Positions 23,377 to 37,000 of a DNA stretch of 64,000 nt are shown piece by piece. The number at the start of each line of letters is the position of its first letter. Positions within the stretch are counted from its first letter, which is position 1. The translations under genes and the position numbers were made by a program. Under the pieces are notes generated by a model. The model was not told the DNA's origin. It searched no databases and saw nothing but the letters and a program-made list of their open reading frames with translations. Source of the stretch: Glandiceps talaboti (taxonomy: Eukaryota > Hemichordata > Enteropneusta > Spengelidae); assembly GCF_964340395.1 (NCBI RefSeq), contig NC_135571.1:9136953-9200952 (forward strand), in the 5' to 3' direction.

Positions 23377-23937
23377 AGACTCTAACATGAGATAAAGTGC
23401 TATTGCAGGTACCAAGACTTGGAGACCTTGTAGGACAGTAGAGGTTGCAATGTGGAGGTAATCATACATATTTCCAGAGGATTTCACTTTGCAACCTTAA
23501 CTCTATCTACCACGTCAGTAATTATACAGCTAGGTTAAATACAACAGGGGCACAATCAGGATTCAAATAGTGTTAAAGGACTCCAGTCTTAAGGTTCAAA
23601 CCTGCAGATTCCAACCTTACCATTCAATCACCATGACTCCACAACTGCTATAGACTGTATGGACATTGGGGCCTTTACTGTAACTAGTCGTAAGTTGTGT
23701 TTATTTTGGGGTATATCAAGGGTTATACATGTAAACCACATAGTATTACATACACACACGCCAGACAAGATAACAATCTTCACTGTATGTCACTCTTTAT
23801 AAGAAATTAGGCAAAAAATAGAAGCAAGTTTCAGTATTTGAATGTTTATTGTTGCAGAATTGCTGTAAGCTGCCTATCATCTGCTTACATATACATATTT
23901 GAACAAACTTGTATTAAAGCCCTTTAAGTGTGCAAAT

Positions 23938-24480
23938 ACACACCTAGAGAGGCACCTTAAGTGAGTCAATGGTACCTTAGGTGAATGTACACACACCTTA
24001 ACTTAGCTGACAAGAACTCCAATGGCACCTTAGGTGATGACTTTTGAAGAGTGTGGAAACCATACATAGGCCTACTGACATTGAAGTGGCCATATGGATG
24101 AGGATTGGTATTTATTTTGTTTCTTTAATTTATAAAACAATTTTATCACGGCTTCCTACTTGAAGTGAAATAACATAGACCAAGTCTGTGTTTGTAACTC
24201 AACACTTTGCACAAAGCTAAAAGATGTGTAAAAAGTTTGTCACTGTACATACAAGAACAAACATTTTTATACACCATTAATCAATTGCAATGTATTGAGT
24301 TACAATCAAGGCCTGGTATATGTTGTTTCACAATGATTTTTCAAGTAGGAAGCCATGATAAAATAGTGTAATAAACTAAAAATCCAAACTAGACACCTTA
24401 GGTGAGTGAATACACATCAACCCAGATACCTAGAGTCAACGTCAGTTAACATGCACCTAAAAAGGCACCTTGAGTGAGTG
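23938..24480. promoter_or_regulatory. Cluster of palindromic CACCTTAGGTG words
   Basis: CACCTTAAGTGAG, TACCTTAGGTGAAT, CACCTTAACTTAG, CACCTTAGGTGATG, CACCTTAGGTGAGTG and CACCTTGAGTGAG occur within 540 bp. The array is interrupted by a TIR element. CACCT is the half-site of ZEB/Snail-type zinc-finger repressors, but a simple decayed minisatellite is equally possible. Confidence 0.35.
24088..24390. mobile_element. TIR element, full copy
   Basis: Inverted ends around TTTTATCACGGCTTCCTACT on the left and AGTAGGAAGCCATGATAAAA on the right, with inner inverted words TTTGTAACTCAACA and TATTGAGTTACAA. A related half-copy lies at 51939-52082 in TEAD intron 1 and shares the ATATGGATGAGGAT flank, so the element extends at least to that word. 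Confidence 0.7.
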
Positions 24481-27400
24481 AGATGAAGGTGAAGTTACAA
24501 TATATTATCTGGTTGGATTGTAGCCGTCTTAGAAATATACATTACAAATGGTTGACATCATCTAGCTTTCCCTGAATCACCCTTTTGTATTTCTGTTTAT
24601 ATGGCTTTCTCTGCAATTTTAAAAAAAGGTAATATTCTTTCAATGGCTTAGTTGTTCACTGTGGTAAAAAAGTGGATGGATGGATTTTTATATACAGGCA
24701 CTTGATTATTGTAAGTCTCCATTGTTTCTTTAAATTATGTTGTGAAACTAATCTAGGTGGTTTTTTTTTTATCAAAGGGTGCGCAATTTTTAAAAGTACA
24801 TTCGTCATTGGCAAAAGTGATTAGTTTAGATATGTATTGCTACAAGTCAAGTTAAATAAGAGATCTTAGTTGTTTTTAGCACTAACCTTGTCAAAACTTC
24901 ATTTGTGTTCATTGAACTTGACTGAAAGATTCATTTGCAGGGAACAAGTAAGGCTGTATCCATGGTAATCAATATCCATGGTAATGTTGTTACACTGGGT
25001 AAAATATGTAACATGTTCACATCTTAAACATGTACCAGCTGAACTGGACTGGGTTTTAAAACTGTTTTGTAGAATACTAGATACAATGACTTACTCATAA
25101 TATCCTATACCGTAAACAATATTGAAATATCAGTTGATAAACATATTTGTGTAGCAGGTCTGTACCCAAAAATCATCACCCCAACAAATCATGATTTCAA
25201 CTCTAATTGACATATACAATGTCTAATTGTTAGCATTTTAACTATTTTCAGTGAATATTGTTGACTGAAAAATAATACCCAGTTACAGCTAGTGCATGTT
25301 TGTATTCTCTGTATTCAGATTTTACCTTGTATCTTCACTTTAGAAATTCAAATTCTCTCTAGAGGGCGCTCTTGAAGTGATGCATCAGGGAAGTGTATCA
25401 GCATTATCTTGTTTGGGAAGAATACACCTATTCAAGTATGTGTAACATGTCATATATTCATATCCAGTGTAATAACTTCACATGATTACAACCTATAGGT
25501 AGTTTCATAGAAAAGTTTAAATACAAAATTTATGTCTAACATTGCCAAATATTGCACACAGCATGAGTTCTACATCAACTTATTAGAAGGGGTAAAAGTT
25601 TGGAACTTGACAGGTTTTCTTAGTTATCCCAGTCGTACATGAAAGAGGCAATGTCAAGCTATTATAAGGTTGCCACTGATTGGAAAACACACAACCAATA
25701 GATGCACTTGTTTCCTGAATGTTTTCTAATTCTAACCAATCAGAATGAACCTTATAAAACGCTTCACATCACCTGACATGAATAGCTACTTTTGTTGTTC
25801 AACTAAGTGATTCAGTAATGTACCAGAGGAATTAGAAAAATATCAAAATACATTTTGCACTTTAGTGGGGACTAGTTTCATCTAGGACTACTTTTCAAAA
25901 TACCTTAGTGTTTTCAATTGAAGTATGAATGACAAAGTACTGCAACATATTCATGTAGATTTAGCTATAGTAGTCACAACATTGCCTATTCAAAAAAAAA
26001 AAACGTTTTTTGTTGCAAATGAACCGTCTTCTATTGGTAGATATCATCATGTGATGTATTAGTCAACAAACCTTGGATAACTGTAAGTGAGGCAAAATTG
26101 TTACTTGTAATGATCAGAACCTACTAAATTCTGTACAAAGACACTTACTTTGGTAATATCTATATGTTGCCGTAGTTCATAATCGGATTGGAAACACTGT
26201 CAAGAGTTATTAGGTCATCACTTTCAAAAGCTCATTCACTACAATATACTTTGAGCAAAAGGCTATCATAAGTTTCTAGCTTGCACATCATCTAAAATTG
26301 AAACCATGAAAACCTGTTAAGTTCCATGTGACTATTACAACCCTTGATTGGTCAAATTTGAGATTTTAACTTCTGCACCTACAGATTGGTGATCAAAAAA
26401 GGAAATCAACTTGTATTGTTTCGGCAAAATTTATCACTTTTTTCATCAAATTTGTGACATCACTTCATTTGAAAGCTACGATTTCACTTCAAAATAAAAT
26501 TGCATTGAGACAAAAAGTTACACTAAAACTACAACTTTTGTTCAAAACTTTTGGCGGGAAAGTGCTGTTACTGAAGAGAATACGACCAATTATACACCCA
26601 AAGAATTACAGTATAAAAATACCAGAATATATATTATACAACGTTTGTGCCCCATAGAATGACCTTTGAAATTTTAAAAGTGATTTTAATTTATGTTTTT
26701 TGGTAATTTATGTAAAAAATCTTTTCACTTTTCCTTCCAAAATTTATTTTCAAATTTTCACAGCAATTTCTGCCTGTTTTGACTAAAATTCAGACAAAAG
26801 GTCAAAGGTTACTATAGTTAGTGTTTCATTACAAATTAAGGTCAGATGAGATCCAGGTAAATCTGTTCAAATTGAAGCTAGAAATAGCGTCCTCCCTAGC
26901 AACTGTGTGTGTTTGATGCAAGTATTGCCAATGTGAAGTAACAAGGCAGCTGGTTGGTGTAAAAGGTAATGTGGAAACACTAATGACTTTAACATCAATA
27001 GCCAAGTTCACAGCATTACAAAATAACTTATGTTTGGCACGCCCCAGAGAGATAGGAACAATGTGAAGTCCAAAAAATAACTGCACCTGTTCAATCTTAA
27101 GGCATTTATAGCTCTGTTCACATCATCATAAACTGACTTTTACTGTGTACGCAGAACAACTTATTGCTGATGTGTGAACTTGACGGAAGCTCATGTCCTA
27201 GTGTTCAAAATTGTATTGTTTCTGTTCCATGCTTTGCCAAAAAAATGTCTAGAGATAGGATTTGTAATGTGAACAAGGCTACTGACTACTGCGATTTGAA
27301 AAATGCGGCATTTCAGTCATGAAAACTACATCTATAAATAATCATGACATCAGGTTTTGTTCAATGATTAGCAATAGTTAATGCTGACTGTTTTTTAAGT

Positions 27401-28657
27401 GTCTTTGCCAAAGCGTTGTTAAAAAATACACAATAAGTAATGCATAAAAAAACCTGACTAAATATGAACACAGTACCCATACTCGTTAGAAAGGGATACA
27501 ATACCTATCAAATAAAAACAACAAAAAAGGAAAAACCAAATATATCAAACTTGAAAAAAGTACATAATATTTCCATCTATGTGTAAAGTGTTTGTCAAAC
27601 TCTACCAGTTGTAACAACTGATCTACAATGGTTGTACAAAATTTGATGTCGAATTTTCATGTTTTTATCGTTTAAATTCTACAATTTTCGTCAGCTATTG
27701 CTTCCAAAATACACGACTGCTCTGTAGAGAAAATAGATCTGTATGTAGCCGTCCTTGTAATCAGAGACGAGATGATAAGGCATTCTTTGTGTTGGCACAT
27801 TACTAAATGCTGATTGGTTGAGATCAAGGTGACCTTTCACCTTTTGTTTCCAAAGATTTGATACACTCACTTCCTGTCCCAGAATGCTTTGCACCACTTA
27901 CTATGATATTAAATGCTAAAGCACCAGACTTTTGAAATTCTTTCAAAACACATGCAATTCCTGAGCCTTTGGATAGACAGTGTTTGTAACAATCTTGTTT
28001 ATCTTACACAAAATACTTAATACTTTCATCTCACTGACTTCCTATTTTACTACATGTACTTCTAAATTTCATCAAATTTGGAAAGACAGAGTTGTATTAT
28101 TAGTAGTTACAGACAGGAAGTGAACGGCCAATGGCGCCCCTAACTTAGCCACACTTCTAGTAACTAGGAAAATTTACTGTATTATTAAAGTCGCTTTGCG
28201 GCAAATCTAGATTTATCAGTACTCTCAACTTAATCATGATTATATGACAGAAATTTGGCACTCGTTTTACTCATGATCAACATATAAATAACAGAATTGT
28301 GTGACAGGAGTATATAATTTTACTTCAGATTACAGTTCAGTGACATGATATATAGGTATCCTTAACTTTATCAATTTCATAAAGTAAGGGAGTCTATTTA
28401 GCACACTTAACTTGATGTTTATGTTTAGATCAAATGTGTACTCTGACACGGGATATATCGTCACATCAGTGGAGAAAAGTCTCCTATTCAAATGTATAGG
28501 CAGATATGACCTTCCTAAAAAAAACAGCAATGTTTTTTTGGCACTATTGTGGAGAGTGAGATGTGTATCAAATCTTTGAAAACATGGACTTTTAACTAAC
28601 TTGACAATGTTCTGGTCTACATCGGCGTTTATATTACAAAGTCTTTTATCTACTGTA

Positions 28658-28771
28658 TTAATCTTTCACTAGTCTATAGATGTGGTGTTGAGCCCCGTGT
28701 TCACTTGTTGACACTTCAAACACATAGGCTATACATAATAACGTCTCCTGTGTTTCTCTGTTTGTGACGAC
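28658..28771 (-). CDS. TEAD: TEAD exon 10, C-terminus and stop
   Basis: After acceptor CTATCAG it encodes [20 protein letters not shown], then [17 protein letters not shown] and TAA (28658-28660). This is the invariant last strand pair of the TEAD YAP-binding domain. Phase 0 in. Confidence 0.97.
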   Translation of the reverse strand, partial: VVTNRETQETLLCIAYVFEVSTSEHGAQHHIYRLVKD

Positions 28772-31700
28772 CTGATAGAGAAAATAAACAACAATAAGTA
28801 AGTAGAGAAATGGGTGAATAACATCACACTAACCTGTAGTCATGGTGATGGTGAGAGTCACAATGTGATAACATTTATAGAAAGTCAAACCTCTGGTAAA
28901 TGTTTAAAGTTGTGTACAAAATGCTAACTAATGTATGAGGTTGCCCCGCCACAGCCTACATGTATGTTTGAAGGAAAATTTCATGACATTCCAAAGAAAA
29001 GTGCCTTGCGAGCAATCTATAGGTGTTACTTGAATAAAGTAACCAACCATATTTTTTAAAATGTTAATTGTGGTTTGATAATGTATATTGAGTTTAATTT
29101 TTTGTAAATAGAACAGTTGTATAAGGAAATGTGACGAGGGATGTATGAAAGAGAACAAGCTCCAGAGTCTGAAAAAATCTGTTCTTTGTTAGAATTTGTA
29201 CATATATTGGACGTGTTGAGCTACTGGGACTGATTCTTATTTCTGTATGCTTCTCAGTAATCTATTAGAACTGAGGGACAATTGGTAAATGTCACACAAG
29301 CTCAATATATGAACTTCATTTGTTATGCCCAAAACTCCTCCCTCCCCAAAATGAAATCACAAGTGTGGCAATCATACAGTAAAAACCCAGTACTTCTCAG
29401 CACCTCAGTAGTAAATACAGAACCTCTTGGTGCTGCACTCATTTATAGCATAAAAATATACTATTTGAATGGGTTTATTTTCAAGCCTAGCATGTGGCCT
29501 TTTCTAATGTGGTCAATTAGCAAATGAAACAGTATACTTTTACACACTTGATATGAATGCTATAAATGATTGTAGTACATACACAAAACACTTTACTTTG
29601 GTGTTATGGGTTGTAACTTGCCTGTAAAATTGTGAAGTTCTCCAAAACACTGTTCATCATATACTTCTCTGGCAGATGTTTTAACTTGTGTACAAAATTT
29701 ATCATATATTCACACATGGGTGATCGGTGGATTCGGTAGACAAAACGACCATTCTCAAACCTGGCGTATTCCGTCTGTGAAGGCAAAAATATAACATTAA
29801 TTTCAATCCAAAATGTGCATGTCTACAGATTTCATGACATTCTAAGGACAAGTGAAGAATATTAGTTACAATATGGGAAATACATTTTTTTAGAAATCAA
29901 GTTGAAGATCCTATTTTATATCTATTTTTAAAGATAATTATTAAATATAATAAATTTCTTAAATTGAATGTACAACCTGCTATTGTTTTTACTTCAACTA
30001 TGTAATGTCATATTAGCCTATGGAAAATAAACTTTTCATGAAATATATTTAAACTATTATCTGGAGTGTTGTTTGTATATTATGATCCTTTGGTGGGAAA
30101 TGCACTGTAAACCTGAAAATTTTTACTAAACATTTATTTTCACTTTTTTTTTGCTAGAAAACGAGAACGCAAAAATAAGTAGTGAATAAAGTGCTTTCTT
30201 TCTTGTACATGAAAACGATGTACCAGTCTGGTAAAATTAAGTAGCAACTAAAATGCATTCTTGAACATGAAAATAATGTACCAGTCTGGTAATTATTAGT
30301 AAAATTAAGTCTTTGAGAACCAGCTGCAGACTAAATTATCTAGGTTTAAAGTGTGTTTAGCATTTGAGGACTAATGCCATATTTTCATGCATGGCAACAT
30401 GAAGTGATAACACAAGCTCCAACTGAATGGCGCCCTCTGGTGTCCATGCTACAATCTCTCCTAGAATGTACTACTTTCATGACCCTCTTACAGTTAAATC
30501 CTCAACATCACATTTTTGAAACTAAGTTCTTACTAGTTCGCAACTGGTGAAACGTTTGAAGATGTTCCTGGAATAGCATATCAATTTCATACAGCAAGTT
30601 ATAGCTAGCACTGAAGCCCACTAAATGGCGCCCTCTAGTGTTCAAAATATTACTATTGGACTGAAGTTATACCTTTTGTGTATAAAATACAATATGGAAG
30701 GCCTAAAAAAATGTGTATGGTTCCGATTACATTCAATTTTAGAATAGATGTGGTAGGTTGATTTTTTATTTTAATTTTTAAAAAAATTTTCATGTGCGAG
30801 TGTCTAGTTCAGGTAGTTTACGTTTTCCATTGTTTTCCATATGGTCTCTCTGTTAACAGTTTCTTCTCATCAGATGTACAGTCATAGATTGGAAGAAGAG
30901 TTTTATATTGTCTTTTTAAGTTGATGTAATTTTTCGCATCCACTCTTTCTGGCGTGAGACTTCACACAATTTTTGTGATTTTATTATTAATGAATACGTA
31001 CTAAAAATGTTTAGGGCAGTGGGGTCAGGTAACCGGAACCAAACAATTTTTTTAGGTCTTACTCAAAAACACAGGAAAGTGGCTTTCTTACCTCAACTTT
31101 TTCTACTACTTGTTTTCCAAATGAACAAACTTTTGTTGAACATGAAATTGTCATGTTCTCTGAACTTTCATACCTACAGAAGACAAAAAGATGGTGTGAG
31201 TTGAATAAAACATACTGCTTTGTACCGGAAATATTACTCTTTGTGGTATGTAAGGGGTGCCCTCACAAATCAACAAACCCCTTTTTTCTAGAGCAAGGCC
31301 ACCAGTGGAGACAGGACATATCTTAAAGTCTACAAAAACATTATAATGAGAGAGGTTCAATAACTCAATGTAGGATAAAACACCTAAATTCTTTTAGTTA
31401 GGCTTCAGAATTGAACCGCCCTTTCTAATTTAATTGGCCAAAATTGAAAATTGCATCAAACAGCAGCCAATTTCAAATCAGTATGTAGTAGTACTATGAA
31501 TACAAAGCCAGTATGTTGTGAGAAAATATAGTTGTTTTGTTGGCACTCTAATGTATTTTCCCACACTGAAAATTCCTCCAAGTTTCAATTTGACTATTCA
31601 AAGTAAAATCATTTATGTAAAATGAGAACAAAAATGATTAAATGAAATGCAAAATAACAAATACACACTTTTACAGTACTACTCAATGGTAGTAGTAACC

Positions 31701-34026
31701 ATGGTAACTTACTGACTGTTAACTCCATAAAAGGCACCAGGTTCATCTGAAAGATTTGTGTTTAAGTCAGCCTACAAATAAAAATAATATCAAATTGTCA
31801 TATCAATTTTACAATTAATATTTGGAAATAAAGACAGTAATATTATTATATTTCATTAGGTGAAAAAAAGGATTGTTTCCGGCCATCGTGTGCATCACTT
31901 AAATACCCTCACGTCGGTCTTTTTTTGTGTGTTTGTCCAGCCCATGCAGTCTGCAAAAATAACCCTCCCCACTTCAGTGAAGACAACTGCAGAGCCAATC
32001 ATGAACAAGCAAATGACATCTGCCCCACATACACACAGAAATAATTCTTTTTTTTTTTGCCTTACATTATAATTTTTAATTTTCTTCTCATGCTTAACTT
32101 ACCCAAAATTTGACAAGGAAAAAACTATTTTGAGGTCCTTTATCGTAGAGGTCTTTCAAACCGCCTTTCTTTTCTGGAAATTTATCGTAGATTTGTCTGA
32201 TATCAACTGCTTCTAGGAGTGGGTCTGAAAACGATATGTTGGCACCAATGTGTACAAATAGATGTTTGTTGTTATTGTAGGAATCAGGGTCTCTTTGTTG
32301 TTCAAGGTAAGCAGAGAATTCAACCAGTCTCAGTGTAGATGTACCAATAGATCTGCCTTCCCACGCTGCACTAGGACCTCCTGGTGCTGACCCGCCAAAC
32401 TCTCCGGGTGCTGCTGTGGTAACGGGATATGGTTGGCCTGTTGGGAAAGGTTTGATGCTGGAAGAGAGAAATAAACATTGCAAAATAAGTATTTGATATA
32501 ACATTTCATTGTGACTACCCGCAGCATTGTATTAGGGTAGTAAGTAGGTAAAAACTACCCAGCGCTCCCTAGTCATTTTACCAGGGTTCTTCCTACCAGT
32601 GTTTTTGTTAAGGGTGGTAAGTAGGTAAAATCTACCCAATTAGCAATTATAGAGTTACCATGACAATTTGAGGTGAACAACCCAGGTGAGTTGTTGACGT
32701 TGATAATATCCAATAAGTTAATATGTATGTATACTTACTCCTGTGTTGCACCAGGTTGAGCTAGGGCAGTAGGGTTCCAGATCTAGTGGTGAGAAAAATA
32801 AACAATATACAACACAGATGTCAAACAATTGACTCATTTCACGCATGGAAGTTACAACAAATTCTTTACCAATACCAATTTTCCATACATATCATTACCA
32901 TGGTAACTATCTAAATAAAAGTGTATTTATTCAGTTTTTACAACATATTTGACAAGTTAAGTTATTGTACAATCTTCTGCAATAAACATATGTAATATCC
33001 TTCAACTTAGACTCTCTCATAATCCTCTGAGCATTGCATCGCTAAAAGGGCTGTGTTGTATGTACCGATATCTACTGCATAATTGTACTGTGGGCCCTCA
33101 TCGACTGGGCCATCGCAATAACATGGCGCCGTGGTAACATGTCAACAAATCATTAACCCTATGTAGTCGATGAGGGCCCACAGTACAAGGATATTCTGGT
33201 ACTATTATTCATACAAAACAGCTAGCGATGCACCCAAGGACTGGTGGGAGAGTACCTTCAACAGCATTGTTAAATCTTACATAGATAACTTTCAATTTGG
33301 TATAATTCTAACTCCAAGAGACCCTCAAAATGGTAACATTGTAAATTATACCATGCATCAGCCAAAAATATGGAATTTATATCCTATGTCACACCAACAT
33401 ACGTCTACTAGACGTCACTGATTTTGCTATGTTCGAAATAACAGTCAAATCATTCAATTGCCATTACTTTCCCTGATCTGTCTTTGATATTACTGGTGCT
33501 GGTATAATTATATTATTCTCCAATATTGTTCTTCATTCAGCCAGAAAGTACTCGTGACCTAAGGGTTTCGTCACGACTCATCGCTGAAGAAAAATATTGG
33601 GGAATAACATCTATAAACACACAGCTAACACAACAGTACCATGACACTATTGTACAACTTTTAATATTTGTACAGGTAGACATATATTATAGCTATTATT
33701 ACAAACTGTCAACATACTGCAAACTATGAGGGTATATTTTCATCTATAATAATGAAAACTGTACAATTTTTCAGTATATTAATACAAGATAAATAATAAA
33801 GTAGTTTCTATCGTGTGTATTACTATTATGTCATTTTGATGCCAGTCATAAGTCTGGTTTCATTGATGTGTTGTCTGTGATAACAATGGTTTCAACTGCT
33901 GACTGGTTTTCTTCTATGACAGAGCTGAAGGTTGTATTGAATAGTTTTTTTTTGTTACATGACATTGATAGATTGTGAGAAGTAGTGAAATTTTGTATTG
34001 TGACAATTTTAAGTCGTGTGAAATTG

Positions 34027-34057
<31 letters not shown>

Positions 34058-37000
34058 TGTATGTATGTATGTATGTATGTATGTATGTATGTATGTATGT
34101 ATGTATGTATACATATGTGTATATGTATGTGCATGTGCGTATGTATGTATGTATGTATGTGCTTGCGTGCATGCATGCATGTACAGATGTATGTGTGTAT
34201 TTGTTTGCGGTATATACATTGTGTTAATAATTATTTCAGCTGTGGCGTATTAGTCTTGCTCAAGTCTCAAAAAAAATTTTCACTCTTTATTTGAGAATTT
34301 TTTTGTAACACAATGGTATTCTTTTGTGTAAAATAGCGACCTCACATGATTGTTAAGTCACTATGCTTTGGGAGACTACCATTTACTGGGTGAAAAAAAT
34401 TAACCACATTTCATTTCATAAAATTTGAATTGAGTAACAAATTCAAAACATTTGAAGATTATGAGAAAATATATCTATTTTTTTAAATTTCCCAAGGGAC
34501 TGTTGCCAGCCAGTCTACCGTGGTAATTATCTGTAGTCTATAAATGAAATGTGTTGTTACACGTTTAACATGGTGTTATGATAAATAACAAAATTTTATA
34601 TTTTGACAAGAGTGGTGTTGTGTTTGTTTTACTGTACACATGTTGTGTTCATAGTTATTTTAGCTGTGTTGTCAGCTTGTGAATGTAGGTGCCTTTAATT
34701 ACAATAAGACAACGAAAAAAGTTAAACCTGTTACATTGGTATAATTTAGTTCCAAATTGATTTTAAAAATAAAGAAGTATAAAACCTTGTAGACACATCA
34801 CTTTAAAGTTTGATTAGTTTGCTATACTTGTCTTGATTAAGTACACTTCCAACATAGGATGGCTGGATTATTATGATGCAAATTAGTGACTCAGATGTGT
34901 GGTGTTATACGTTTAAAACTTTCTTATGATGCATATTTTGTATTATCACAATCCAATTGATTTAAACTACACATAGATACCATACTGAACTCAGACCTGT
35001 GATTTTAAGCTTCTGACAATTTTTGTTTTAAAGATCTACACTGAATTCAAAGAATACTTTTATTGGAAGACTGTAACTGTGTTTGTGTTACTGTAAATAT
35101 TTTAGTGTGTATATATATATTATTGTAAGATTGTAACTGTGTTTGTGTTACTGTAATTATTTTAGTGTGTATATGTATTTTATTGGAAGTTTGAAACTGT
35201 GTTTGTGTTACTGTAAATATTTTAGTGTGTATATGTATTTTAATGTGCCTTTTATATTTTGGTGAAGCGAAAGGAAAATTTCCGTAAATGGACAATACAG
35301 TTATAGTGTTTTATATGTCTTTGTTTTAATGTACATGAAACTAGAAAAAGAAGTTACCAGTGTTATGTAACAGTTTCATTGCCTTTATAGTAGTGCTTTA
35401 TTGTAATAATTATCTCCTGTATCTTTGGGCAGATGGCTTCTGAATACAGAATAAATAGACCTACTTACCTAATTTTAATGTACATATGTTGTTTTAATAG
35501 TTATTTTAGCTGTGGTGATAGTTTGTGATTTAAATGTGTGTTGTTACACCTTTCAATACACTGTTATAATGAACAATATCATTTTGTGTTGAATTAATAT
35601 AATGGGTTTTGCTTTGATGTACCTATGTTAATGGTTATTTTATCTGTATTCACAATGTATACATGTACTTTGTGAATTGGATGTGTTACATCTCACATTT
35701 CATACACTGTTGTGATGAATATTTCAATTCTGTATTTTGATAATACTGGTGTTAAATTAATGTACTGGTATTATATGCCATTGTTTTGATCCACATATGT
35801 GAATGTTAGTTTATCTGTGTTGTCAATGTATAGTTTGTTAGTGAATTGAATGTGTTGTGTGACACACACACACACACACTATTCTTCGCCAAAGACAAAT
35901 ATTCACAGTGGTTGAAATGTTTTCTATAGATTAGCACACATCTAGTCAACTGTTACCCTACTTGTATTTAGAACTCCTACACTTACAATAATAAAGAATC
36001 ATCTTTTTTCTTCATGTAAATTCAGAAATTTTTTGAATTGTTCCCACTGAACAGTGCTCTAGTGCTGAAAAGCACCAGAGTACCCAGAGTACTCCCGCCT
36101 GGTTTCGGAAGGGTGAAACTCAAGCATCACCCCTTCTTACATACAGACATGGTTAAATTGTAATCAGACCCAGTCAGCACCGAGTGGGTTCGAACCCAGA
36201 CTGCAGTGGTCAAGAGGCATACACGCTAACTGCTCGGATACCAACAACCGTACACTTTCCTTTAGATTTACCATGGTAACGGTATGTACGAAAACTTGAT
36301 CACAGATCTTGATCACGAAAATATCTATGTTCATAGTATATAATAGCAACTCACGGGTGCACCTGGATATGGACCCCTCAATGAGGCACCTGGTAGACCA
36401 ATTCCTGTAAGTCCAGCAGCGGCAGCTTTGTTGTGTATAGCACTGGCTGAAACTATCTGTGCTGATGACATGGCAGCCATGCTCTGTAGGGCCTTGTCCT
36501 TTGTCGCCTGATCCTGAAAGTCATGTAATTCAAAAGCAACATTGAAGTGAATACCTGCTTTTGAAGATCAAAGGCAATATTCAAAGTTAATACGAATTTA
36601 GATAGAATATTCCATAGGTAATATTCAATCATTATTGATATTAGAAATGGTCTTCATAACTTGTACAATTCAAGGTAATATAGTTCATATTAGGCCAAGG
36701 TTTGATTTCAAGTTACTGGGAGTGCTGACTATTTCACATAATTAATTTGGTCTCGTATTCAAAATCAGATTCATATTCAAAATCAGATTCTGATTGGAGA
36801 ACAATATGCAAGTAGTCTCTCATTGTGCCTCCGACTTTATGACTGTCGGATTCTGAGACCAACTTTATATACCTAACTATTTCAAAGTATGTGATTCTAA
36901 ATTGCAAAGTATTGGTCAAGAACTACTAAACTGATGTTACAACTGGCAGCAATAACTCTTGGAATGTCAAAATACTGAAACAGGACTGCTAGATTTATTT

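Larger units (their letters stand above)
22336..28657. other. Convergent intergenic region between ROCO and TEAD
   Basis: No exon is supported. Contents noticed: a foldback at 23270-23376, a CACCTTAGGTG cluster (23938-24480), a TIR element at 24088-24390, and a CTCF-like word at 25355-25371. The remainder is AT-rich; the part nearest 28657 is expected to be TEAD 3' untranslated sequence, whose poly(A) site I cannot place. Confidence 0.4.
29775..31091. other. TEAD intron 8
   Basis: Contains a copy of the ~330-bp MITE-like family (about 30712-30990) and two CTCF-like words 200 bp apart (30428-30444 and 30626-30642). The rest is AT-rich with no motif. Confidence 0.5.
32783..36354. other. TEAD intron 4
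   Basis: Contents, in plus order: a 106-bp perfect-TIR element (33083-33188), a TATG microsatellite (34029-34165), a ~145-bp degenerate tandem (34210-35860), the second ~190-bp repeat copy (34698-34890), a 62-bp triplication (35056-35242) and a SINE-like segment (36040-36260). 33190-34000 shows nothing recognisable. Confidence 0.5.

Noticed and set aside
28928-29158. Minus-strand frame near the TEAD 3' end considered as an alternative last exon
   Set aside because: It does not continue the TEAD C-terminus, which is found intact at 28658-28771.
36164-36250. Candidate functional tRNA on the minus strand
   Set aside because: The T-arm is perfect but no acceptor stem can be paired and a SINE-like body follows.
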